A stretch of 9,629 bases of DNA, taken from positions 1-9,629 of the forward strand of contig DAOWHD010000087.1 of assembly GCA_030641605.1 (NCBI GenBank), in the 5' to 3' direction. This document shows, one piece after another, positions 1 through 5,623 of the stretch. The position numbers were made by a program, and so were the translations under genes. Positions within the stretch are counted from its first letter, which is position 1. Every line of letters starts with the position of its first letter. The DNA comes from Thermoplasmata archaeon. Lineage in GTDB: Archaea; Thermoplasmatota; E2; DHVEG-1. Under the pieces are notes generated by a model. That model had not been told where the DNA came from, did not search any database, and saw only the letters and a list, made by a program, of their open reading frames with translations.

Positions 1-191
1 ACTTAAACTGCTGTTGGATTGGGTTTTATGGTTAGGTATTATTGTTCGATTACGTACAAATTGATTTTAGTTCACCAAAAACGATTGTATTCAGATTTTA
101 TAACTGCATTACTAAAAACAATAGGCAATAGTGAACTTAGGCTGAAGAAGGTTTCATCGTTGACATCGTGGAATATTAAAAAATTAGATTA

Positions 192-260
192 CACTCCGTA
201 GATGGAGGAGTGCTGGCAATAGGAAATAGGATGGGATGCACTTAAAAACTACCAGCACTC
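192..260. repeat. Overlapping, mutually exclusive inverted repeats
   Basis: Bases 208-216 (GAGTGCTGG) pair perfectly with 252-260 (CCAGCACTC), a 9-bp stem around a 35-base loop. Bases 192-197 (CACTCC) pair perfectly with 207-212 (GGAGTG), a 6-bp stem around a 9-base loop. Both stems use bases 208-212, so only one can form at a time. This arrangement resembles a conformational switch, but no T-run follows immediately and no known riboswitch consensus was recognised. The pairing is seen directly; a function is not shown. Confidence 0.4.
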
Positions 261-291
261 AATTCCTTCCAAATCAGAAAATCACAAGGAG

Positions 292-301
292 CTTTAAATA
301 G
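292..301 (+). promoter_or_regulatory. Candidate archaeal TATA box
   Basis: The core TTTAAATA at 293-300 is preceded by a purine-rich AAGGAG segment like a BRE. A start site about 25 bases downstream would fall near 319-323, at the ATG of an 18-codon ORF (319-375). It lies about 175 bases before thiF, so it would give thiF a long leader or serve a separate small transcript. Confidence 0.4.
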
Positions 302-473
302 TTTTTTTGCAGGTAGGTATGCACCTGAAAACAACCATCAAAAATTGTAGTGACAACGTATTACCATATGCATGAGACAGTTTTAAACACCATTGCCCCC
401 ATTAATTCCCACTAGTGAAAATGGATTATTTTTGTTATTGTTAAAAACCTCCAAAAATATTAAGACGAAATAG

Positions 474-1124
474 ATGATTTCCATTGAATTGATAAAAGTA
501 GGCTACAAAAAAGGAAATGCCATCTATATGAACAGAGCTAAATTTGATAAAGTAAAGAAAAAACTTAGAAATGCAAGTGTTGGAATAGCAGGGGTTGGCG
601 GTCTTGGCTCCAATGCAGCAGTTGCCCTTGCTCGTGCTGGAATTGGACGGTTAGTACTCGTTGATTTCGACAAAGTTGAGGGAAGCAATTTAGACAGACA
701 GTATTATTTTTTGGATCAAATTGGTAAAACAAAGGTAGATGCAATAAAAGAAAACATAGGTAGAATTGATTCAAATGTTAAAGTTGAAACTTATAACCTA
801 AAATTAAAGAAAGGTTCAATGGATGGGACATTCAAAGAGGTTGACGTCGTGATAGAAGCACTAGACAATGCTACTACAAAAACGGAATTTATTGAAGAAA
901 TATTATCAAATCTTCCTGAAAAACCTGTTGTTGCTGCATCTGGAGTCACCGGTTATGGACATTCTGATAGAATTATTACAAAACGTTTAGGGAAACTATA
1001 CATGTGCTACGACGAGGATGCCCCTTCAAGTGAAGATGACATACTTATGGCACCACGTGTTTGTCTCATAGCAAACTGGGAGGCAAATTTGGCACTTGAG
1101 ATCATACTGGGTGAAGACAAGTGA
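474..1124 (+). CDS. thiF: ThiF-family sulfur-carrier adenylyltransferase (family 2 type)
   Basis: An E1-like enzyme that adenylates the C-terminal glycine of a ThiS-type sulfur carrier using ATP, in the cytoplasm. The 216-residue protein is close to the short ThiF family 2 rather than to longer MoeB-like proteins. The nucleotide-binding loop GVGGLGSN lies at residues 40-47, followed by VDFD (63-66) and the NLDRQ motif (72-76), then the VVIEALDNATTK region around residues 125-137. Cysteines are at 178 and 197; no paired CXXC zinc motif is visible. The gene overlaps thiS by 4 bases, so the two are translationally coupled. The start is uncertain: the ATG at 474 has no clear ribosome site and could be leaderless, while Met19 (base 528) follows an AAGGAAA and would remove a non-conserved N-terminal extension. 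Family assignment is firm. The exact pathway (thiamine or another thiolation) is less so, since thiG and thiH are not in the window. Confidence 0.88.
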   Translation: MISIELIKVGYKKGNAIYMNRAKFDKVKKKLRNASVGIAGVGGLGSNAAVALARAGIGRLVLVDFDKVEGSNLDRQYYFLDQIGKTKVDAIKENIGRIDSNVKVETYNLKLKKGSMDGTFKEVDVVIEALDNATTKTEFIEEILSNLPEKPVVAASGVTGYGHSDRIITKRLGKLYMCYDEDAPSSEDDILMAPRVCLIANWEANLALEIILGEDK

Positions 1125-1321
1125 GTATTGAGGTAAACGGTAGAAAGGTCGACTGGGCGGAAAACGAAACTATCAAACATTTGCTTAGAAGAATAAAATA
1201 CACCTTTCCTCTTGTCGTTGTAAAAATTAATAATCAAGTCATCCCCAGATCAGATTTTTCAAATGTAATAGTTCCCGATAATTCCAAAATTGATGTTATT
1301 CATATAATTAGTGGCGGATAG
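1121..1321 (+). CDS. thiS: ThiS/MoaD-like sulfur carrier protein
   Basis: A 66-residue ubiquitin-fold sulfur carrier. It begins with a beta-strand MSIEVNG, contains the core VVVKINNQVIPR (roughly residues 32-43), and ends in the diagnostic Gly-Gly, the site of adenylation and thiocarboxylate formation. The start is a GTG whose last bases overlap the TGA of thiF. A GGTGA ribosome site at 1110-1114, inside the thiF 3' end and 6 bases upstream, supports this start. The obvious partner is the adjacent ThiF. In related bacterial pairs the carrier donates sulfur for the thiamine thiazole ring; here that role is an inference because no thiazole synthase is adjacent. The gene ends 14 bases from the convergent minus-strand membrane gene. 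Confidence 0.85.
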   Translation: MSIEVNGRKVDWAENETIKHLLRRIKYTFPLVVVKINNQVIPRSDFSNVIVPDNSKIDVIHIISGG

Positions 1322-1335
1322 CAAAAAAGTATTGT

Positions 1336-1632
1336 TTATTCCATTTTCATTACTGTATGAATCTCTCCTGTATCTCCTTTTTTCGATGTTTCAATATTTG
1401 CCTTTTTAAAGATTTCATGTGAACTTATTATAAAGTAGTTAAGTAAAACTCCAATGGTGGCTCCAATTACCAGGCTGCACAAAATTGTAATAAAGGAATC
1501 CGAAAATGTATGCGATAAACATCCGGATATTATTATACTGAGCCCTATAACTACAAGAATCAATATTAGGGTTTTTCTATTTAGTTCAAATTCAATCTTA
1601 TTGATCTGTAAATCTTCCTCCCCTATTCCCAT
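1336..1632 (-). CDS. Small two-helix membrane protein of unknown function
   Basis: I do not recognise this protein. From the ATG at 1632 it has 98 residues: an acidic, polar N-terminus (about 1-18), a basic Arg-Lys pair at 19-20, a first hydrophobic helix (about 21-38, ending ISGC), a short polar link, a second hydrophobic helix (about 45-70), and a charged Lys-rich tail. The frame extends to an earlier ATG at 1656. The 1632 start is preferred because a GGTGA ribosome site lies 4 bases upstream (1637-1641) and a TATA box lies at 1666-1674, which is too close to 1656 to serve it. The gene is convergent with thiS and has its own promoter, separate from the prenyltransferase gene upstream. The SGC after the first helix resembles a lipobox, but the second helix makes a plain two-pass protein more likely. 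Confidence 0.6.
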   Translation of the reverse strand: MGIGEEDLQINKIEFELNRKTLILILVVIGLSIIISGCLSHTFSDSFITILCSLVIGATIGVLLNYFIISSHEIFKKANIETSKKGDTGEIHTVMKME

Positions 1633-1665
1633 ATTCTCACCGAAACATGTAAACATTTTACAGGT

Positions 1666-1674
1666 CTTATATTT
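1666..1674 (-). promoter_or_regulatory. TATA box for the small membrane protein gene
   Basis: On the minus strand this reads AAATATAAG, with an A-rich segment upstream. A start site about 25 bases downstream falls near 1645, giving a leader of about 13 bases that contains the GGTGA at 1637-1641 and leads to the ATG at 1632. Confidence 0.5.
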
Positions 1675-1773
1675 TTCCCAAAAATTTATTACAATTTATT
1701 TTTCATAACTGTTATTAACACGTCTAAGGGAGAATTGTATCAATCAAAACATCAATATTAAATCGTATTCCAA

Positions 1774-2691
1774 TCATGAAATAACTGAACCTATAACTGT
1801 AAGAACTGAAAAACTAAACGCAAAGAAAAAATAGGTTACATACATCAATGTCCATGCAGAAGTATTCTCCAAAAACTTACTTTTTTTATCGTCTCGAATC
1901 ATCAAATAAAATATGAAATAGCCAGGCACTGCTAAAAATGTTAGGAGCCATAGATATGAATCCAATATGCCATTATCAATTAAAACAGGAATCATAACAA
2001 ATGGAAAAAACATAAATGGTAAAGCCATTAAAGCCGCTTTTTTAACTCCAAATGTATTAACTAAGGTGCGAGTACCCGTTTTTTTATCAGCATCGCTGTC
2101 TGTTATCTCTTTAGTAATGGAACCACCGATCAAAAAGAACATGGCTATGAGCCCGATGGCCACAGGTACTGGTTGTAACGAGTTTGCAAAAACACTCCAC
2201 GATGCCAATACACCTAACAATCCTCTAGGAATTGCAACCCACATCTGATTGAAGAACAAAAAGTCCTTCAGTCTAGGAGGGATTGAGTAGGTTACCGTGA
2301 ATACTGCTATCGAAAGGACAAAGATAGTAAACATAATGTTAATAGTTGTGGACATGTAAAATGCCAAGAGATACAAAACAGCAGATAATGTTTTGGCCTG
2401 ACCTATAGACACTAATCCTCTAGGCAACGGTCGGTATGACTTAGATATTTTATCAGTTTTGACATCGGCAGCCTGATTTAATGCATTTGATGCTGCATTT
2501 AATACAGCAAGGGTAAAACTTGCAGGAAGGATTGTACTCCACAACAGCATAGTAATGTTGCCTGTTTTTCCAGAATAAAAGAAACTTGCAACCATTATAC
2601 ACATCGATACAATAATCGGTGCAAGTAATGTAAATGGACGGATTAAATCTATGTATCCCTTGACTCGTTTTTTAAAATCAGTGTTCCTCAT
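1774..2691 (-). CDS. UbiA-family membrane prenyltransferase
   Basis: An integral membrane enzyme that transfers an isoprenoid chain from a polyprenyl diphosphate to an acceptor. With the ATG at 2691 it has 305 residues and about eight or nine hydrophobic helices. The first Mg-diphosphate motif is NQAADVKTD (Asn72, Asp76, Asp80), followed by the family's R-P-L-P-R-G segment. The second is DSDAD (Asp198, 200, 202) followed by KKTGTRT. The N-terminal GYIDLIRPFTLLAP is typical of the family. A longer start at 2751 exists, but a minus-strand TATA box at 2731-2739 and a GGTGA at 2699-2703 lie inside that extension and favour 2691. In archaea a frequent role of UbiA members is digeranylgeranylglyceryl phosphate synthesis for membrane lipids; respiratory quinone synthesis is the main alternative. 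The substrate cannot be read from sequence. The gene is divergent from thpR. Confidence 0.87.
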   Translation of the reverse strand: MRNTDFKKRVKGYIDLIRPFTLLAPIIVSMCIMVASFFYSGKTGNITMLLWSTILPASFTLAVLNAASNALNQAADVKTDKISKSYRPLPRGLVSIGQAKTLSAVLYLLAFYMSTTINIMFTIFVLSIAVFTVTYSIPPRLKDFLFFNQMWVAIPRGLLGVLASWSVFANSLQPVPVAIGLIAMFFLIGGSITKEITDSDADKKTGTRTLVNTFGVKKAALMALPFMFFPFVMIPVLIDNGILDSYLWLLTFLAVPGYFIFYLMIRDDKKSKFLENTSAWTLMYVTYFFFAFSFSVLTVIGSVIS

Positions 2692-2698
2692 TTTTTGC

Positions 2699-2703
2699 TC
2701 ACC
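2699..2703 (-). promoter_or_regulatory. Ribosome binding site deciding the prenyltransferase start
   Basis: The minus strand reads GGTGA seven bases before the ATG at 2691, matching the archaeal anti-Shine-Dalgarno. It supports starting at 2691 rather than at the upstream in-frame ATG at 2751. Confidence 0.6.
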
Positions 2704-2730
2704 CGCAACAACTGTTTTTCTAAATATTGG

Positions 2731-2739
2731 AATATAAAG
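2731..2739 (-). promoter_or_regulatory. TATA box for the UbiA-family gene
   Basis: The minus strand reads CTTTATATT. A start site about 25 bases downstream lies near 2710, leaving a leader of about 19 bases that includes the GGTGA site and ends at the ATG at 2691. Confidence 0.55.
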
Positions 2740-2810
2740 GTTGTTTGACATTCGTTATCGAACAGGGCAAAAACTGCTGTTATACGTAGCTACATGGCAG
2801 AAATAACATA

Positions 2811-2820
2811 TGTTTTATAT
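2811..2820 (+). promoter_or_regulatory. TATA box for the thpR-PAP2-cca operon
   Basis: The sequence TTTTATAT at 2813-2820 is a near-consensus archaeal TATA box. It predicts a start site around 2842-2845, 15-18 bases before the thpR ATG at 2860. No comparable element lies in the tiny gaps before the PAP2 and cca genes, so this is probably the promoter for all three. Confidence 0.6.
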
Positions 2821-2859
2821 GGGTGGAACATTAGGAATGTAAAGCATTGAGTGGGTAAA

Positions 2860-3414
2860 ATGTCACAATTTAGAGGATTTATAGCTGTAGATATTGATGT
2901 CTTTCCAAAATTACTGGAGTTTGAAAAGGAAATAAAGGATACAGGAGCGAATATAAAACTTGTAGAACCTGAAAATGTTCATATCACCCTTAAGTTTCTA
3001 GGAGATACTAATGAAGACTTGATAGAGGAAATTGATGGGATAATAAATGATGCCACACAGAATATCGAGCCGTTTAACATTAAGTTAAATGGGGCAGGTG
3101 TTTTTCCAAATCAAAACTATATAAAAGTTATATGGCTAGGCATCAAACAATGGGAACAACTGGAGGGCATTGCACAGAAAATTGATGAGCAATTACACAA
3201 GATGGGATTTAAAAAAGAAAAAAGAAAGTTTTCTGCCCATCTAACAATCGCACGTGTTCGATCTGCCCAAAACAAAGACAAACTCTTACAGATAATCGAA
3301 AAATACAAGGATTTTGAGTTTGCAGAAATCAACGTTGATTCAATAAAATTGAAAAAGAGCGAACTTACTCCAAAAGGACCGATTTATACAAATCTAAAAG
3401 ATGTAAGATTGTAG
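2860..3414 (+). CDS. thpR: RNA 2',3'-cyclic phosphodiesterase (2'-5' RNA ligase family)
   Basis: A member of the 2H phosphoesterase superfamily (LigT/ThpR), which hydrolyses 2',3'-cyclic phosphate RNA ends and, in vitro, joins tRNA halves by a 2'-5' bond. The protein has 184 residues, the usual length. Both signature motifs are present: HITL (His41, Thr43) within a PENVHITLKFLGD block, and HLTI (His127, Thr129) followed by AR. The N-terminal FRGFIAVDI is typical. The ATG at 2860 is preferred over an in-frame GTG nine bases upstream because family members begin right before this FRGF segment. It is the first gene of a tight operon with a PAP2-like phosphatase (2-base gap) and cca. The cca neighbour supports a role in RNA 3'-end metabolism. 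Confidence 0.92.
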   Translation: MSQFRGFIAVDIDVFPKLLEFEKEIKDTGANIKLVEPENVHITLKFLGDTNEDLIEEIDGIINDATQNIEPFNIKLNGAGVFPNQNYIKVIWLGIKQWEQLEGIAQKIDEQLHKMGFKKEKRKFSAHLTIARVRSAQNKDKLLQIIEKYKDFEFAEINVDSIKLKKSELTPKGPIYTNLKDVRL

Positions 3415-3416
3415 AT

Positions 3417-4211
3417 ATGGAGGCGATAAACGTCGTAGAGTCGTGGTTAATTTTCCTAGGTTTGATTAACCTCATATTGCTCATCATTGGTCTTATTGTA
3501 TTTATGCCAAAGAAGGTTTACAAAACAAGCATTGCCGAGTTTTACAGGACCTTCAAAGAACAGCTTTTATATCTATTAATCATCGTTGGGGTCGTACTTT
3601 TTCATTTAATCGAGGTAAACATAATCGATTCCGCTGTGACAGAATGGATTGGGTACGATTTTGCCAATAACATCCAACATATTGAGGGTAACATAGTATA
3701 CCTGTTTTCACAGTATTGGACGCCGGCTATAATTTACTTTTTTGTTATTATATATATTGCAGTTTACCCATTTACGCTTTGGTTTTCGCCAATCTATTTC
3801 GTTGCAACCGATGAAAAAAAAGCGATGAAAACACTTGCGTATGGACTGCTGCTGATATACAGTATTGCACTTCCATTCTACCTTTTTATGCCCATAACCA
3901 ATGTTTACACGTTTTATAATTTAGAATCTGCACTCAACAATGTGATCCCAGCAGTTGAAAATTTTTTTTACACTACTACCACTCAGAATAATTGTTTGCC
4001 GTCTCTGCATGTTGCTATGTCCATTCTGATAGCGCGATCTGTTCATTTGACTGGAAATAAAAAATTATCCTATTTTACATATTTCTGCACGGCATCTGTC
4101 ATCATATCAGTTATCTATTTAGCCATACATTGGATTACGGATGTAATATGTGGCGCTTTGTTAGCCCTAGCAATAATATTCCTATTGGATCATTTCATCA
4201 AGGATGAATGA
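3417..4211 (+). CDS. PAP2/AUR1-like membrane phosphatase
   Basis: A 264-residue integral membrane protein with about six hydrophobic helices (roughly 10-30, 50-66, 100-128, 138-160, 218-237, 243-259). The phosphatase motifs are Pro195-Ser-Leu-His198 (PSLH, preceded by NNCL) and His238-x3-Asp242 in YLAIHWITD. The Arg of the classic SRx5HxxxD motif is replaced by Val, and no clear KxxxxxxRP is seen. This pattern fits the AUR1/inositol-phosphorylceramide-synthase-like branch better than classic PAP2 enzymes. Such proteins dephosphorylate, or transfer head groups to, lipid phosphates or isoprenoid diphosphates; the substrate here is unknown. The ATG lies 2 bases after the thpR stop, with no obvious ribosome site, and the next gene, cca, begins 3 bases after its stop. 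Its place between two RNA genes is odd; a UbiA-family gene lies just across the divergent promoter. Confidence 0.82.
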   Translation: MEAINVVESWLIFLGLINLILLIIGLIVFMPKKVYKTSIAEFYRTFKEQLLYLLIIVGVVLFHLIEVNIIDSAVTEWIGYDFANNIQHIEGNIVYLFSQYWTPAIIYFFVIIYIAVYPFTLWFSPIYFVATDEKKAMKTLAYGLLLIYSIALPFYLFMPITNVYTFYNLESALNNVIPAVENFFYTTTTQNNCLPSLHVAMSILIARSVHLTGNKKLSYFTYFCTASVIISVIYLAIHWITDVICGALLALAIIFLLDHFIKDE

Positions 4212-4214
4212 AAT

Positions 4215-5582
4215 ATGCAACCATCTGGTGACATTGAAAAAAAAGTATTAAAAATAATTACTCCTACTCAAAAAGATAGAGAGAAACTTGAAGGGGCTAT
4301 ACAGGATTTAAAGGACCAAGTAAATCAAGAGATTACAAAAAGAAAACTTCCCGCCTCTATTGAACTTGTTGGATCCACTGCAAAAGATACCTATCTAAAA
4401 AACAATTTGGATATTGACTTATTTTTACTGTTTCCCACGTCTTTTTCTAAACAAGATATTGCAAAAAACTCGCTTTCAATAGGAGAAATACTTCTTACAA
4501 ACACCGAGGAATCCTATGCAGAACACCCCTACTTGAGAGGATACTTCAAAGGATATAAAGTTGAAATAGTCCCCTGCTATAGGATTGAAAACGCCTCACA
4601 AAAACTTTCCGCAGTTGATAGAACGCCTCTCCATACAGAATACATCGGAAAGCATTTACATGAATCTCAAAAATCAGAAGTTCGTTTGTTTAAACAGTTT
4701 CTAACAGGCATTGGATGTTATGGAGCCGAGGCAGAGATTGAAGGATTTTCCGGTTATTTATGCGAAATTTTGGTTTTAAAATTTGGATCCTTTAAAGATC
4801 TTATACGAGATGCTTCGCATTGGAAACCTGGCGAGAAATTTACTCTTTCTGAAGGAGAGCCCCCATCTTTTGATACACCCATCACATTTATAGATCCAGT
4901 TGACAGTGAAAGGAATGTCGCATCTGCAGTATCCATAAAAAAATTCAATCTATTCAAACATGCATGCCAACAATATTTAGAAAAGCCTCGTTTGACCTTC
5001 TTTTTTCCAAATAAAGTACAACCTTGGCCCCTGAACAAGATAAAAACTGAAATCCAAAAACAAGATTCTCGCTATGTTGGAGTGACTTTTTCTAAACCAG
5101 AAATAATTGATGAGAATTTATATCCTCAGATACGTAAAGCTATCCACTCCATATGCACTGCCTGCGAAAGATATGGTTTTAAGATCCATGATGCATCTTT
5201 TCACATAGAAGAGGTAGAAAAACAGATTATTATAGTGATCAAAACAGAAAAAAAAATTCTTTCAAAAACGTATGCTCATATGGGCCCTCCAGTCAAACTC
5301 AAAAAAAATGTAAAAGAGTTTATCGATAAATGGGAAGGCGATCCAAAGGTTGTAAAAAAACCCTATGAAAACAAAGGCAGAATGTTTGTTGAAATAGAAC
5401 ATGAATACATAGAAATTAAAGATTTTTTGAAAGATAGAGTCGGAAATCTAAGTATGGGGAAACATCTCGATAAAATCGTGAGTAGAAATTACGACATAAT
5501 AGAATTAGAAGATCTCTTGAGTGAAAATCTAAGGAGTTTTTGGACTATATACCTAGATGAGAAAATGCCCTGGGAACGATAG
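4215..5582 (+). CDS. cca: CCA-adding enzyme (archaeal class I tRNA nucleotidyltransferase)
   Basis: Adds or repairs the 3' CCA of tRNAs without a nucleic-acid template. The 455-residue length fits the archaeal class I enzyme. The N-terminal polymerase-beta-like domain shows GSTAKDTYL (Gly53-Ser54) and LDIDLFLLFP with Asp66 and Asp68 as metal-binding carboxylates. The third carboxylate sits in KVEIVPCYR, where Glu117 occupies the place of the Asp I recall in the Archaeoglobus enzyme. The central domain carries AVDRTPLH (133-140), GYGAE-like and GFSGYLCE (178-184) segments, and FIDPVDSERNVA (225-236). The C-terminal part includes DENLYPQ (299-305) and the MGPP element (356-359), typical of the tRNA-binding tail. 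A GGATGA precedes the ATG. The gene closes the thpR-PAP2-cca operon. Confidence 0.93.
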   Translation: MQPSGDIEKKVLKIITPTQKDREKLEGAIQDLKDQVNQEITKRKLPASIELVGSTAKDTYLKNNLDIDLFLLFPTSFSKQDIAKNSLSIGEILLTNTEESYAEHPYLRGYFKGYKVEIVPCYRIENASQKLSAVDRTPLHTEYIGKHLHESQKSEVRLFKQFLTGIGCYGAEAEIEGFSGYLCEILVLKFGSFKDLIRDASHWKPGEKFTLSEGEPPSFDTPITFIDPVDSERNVASAVSIKKFNLFKHACQQYLEKPRLTFFFPNKVQPWPLNKIKTEIQKQDSRYVGVTFSKPEIIDENLYPQIRKAIHSICTACERYGFKIHDASFHIEEVEKQIIIVIKTEKKILSKTYAHMGPPVKLKKNVKEFIDKWEGDPKVVKKPYENKGRMFVEIEHEYIEIKDFLKDRVGNLSMGKHLDKIVSRNYDIIELEDLLSENLRSFWTIYLDEKMPWER

Positions 5583-5589
5583 AGAGCAA

Positions 5590-5600
5590 ATGTATATAGT
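5590..5600 (+). promoter_or_regulatory. Candidate TATA box for the RNase H-fold gene
   Basis: The sequence ATGTATATAGT lies in the 41-base gap after cca, with its centre about 28 bases before the ATG at 5624. This predicts a leaderless or nearly leaderless transcript, so the downstream gene may be expressed apart from the cca operon. Confidence 0.45.
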
Positions 5601-5623
5601 CAGGTATTTGATATTTTGAATGG

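Larger units (their letters stand above)
1..473. other. Non-coding leader region upstream of thiF
   Basis: No gene can be supported here. The only sizeable reading frame starts with TTG and its protein shows no recognisable motif. What is visible: two overlapping, mutually exclusive inverted repeats near 192-260; an archaeal-type TATA box at 293-300 followed by a run of seven T; a short stem CAGGT/ACCTG at 310-327; an 18-codon ORF at 319-375; and a T-rich stretch just before thiF. I found no tRNA T-arm and none of the conserved segments of a TPP riboswitch. An upstream gene may end to the left of the window. Confidence 0.6.

Noticed and set aside
46..58. tRNA T-arm suggested by TTCGATT
   Set aside because: The flanking bases do not form the five-pair T stem and no acceptor or anticodon arm could be placed.
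19..201. 60-codon plus-strand reading frame with a TTG start
   Set aside because: No ribosome site or TATA box at suitable spacing, and the protein has no domain-like pattern; such a frame length is expected by chance in AT-rich DNA.
7..473. Possible TPP riboswitch upstream of thiF
   Set aside because: I looked for the conserved CUGAGA and the ACC-UGAUCUGG-UAAU-CCAGCG-AGGGA segments and found none.
1519..1530. Lipobox (ISGC) in the small membrane protein
   Set aside because: The Cys lies at residue 38 after a long N-terminus, and a second membrane helix follows, so a two-pass protein is the simpler reading.
1454..1708. 84-codon plus-strand frame opposite the small membrane gene
   Set aside because: The minus-strand frame has a TATA box, a GGTGA site and a coherent two-helix protein, so this is read as its shadow.
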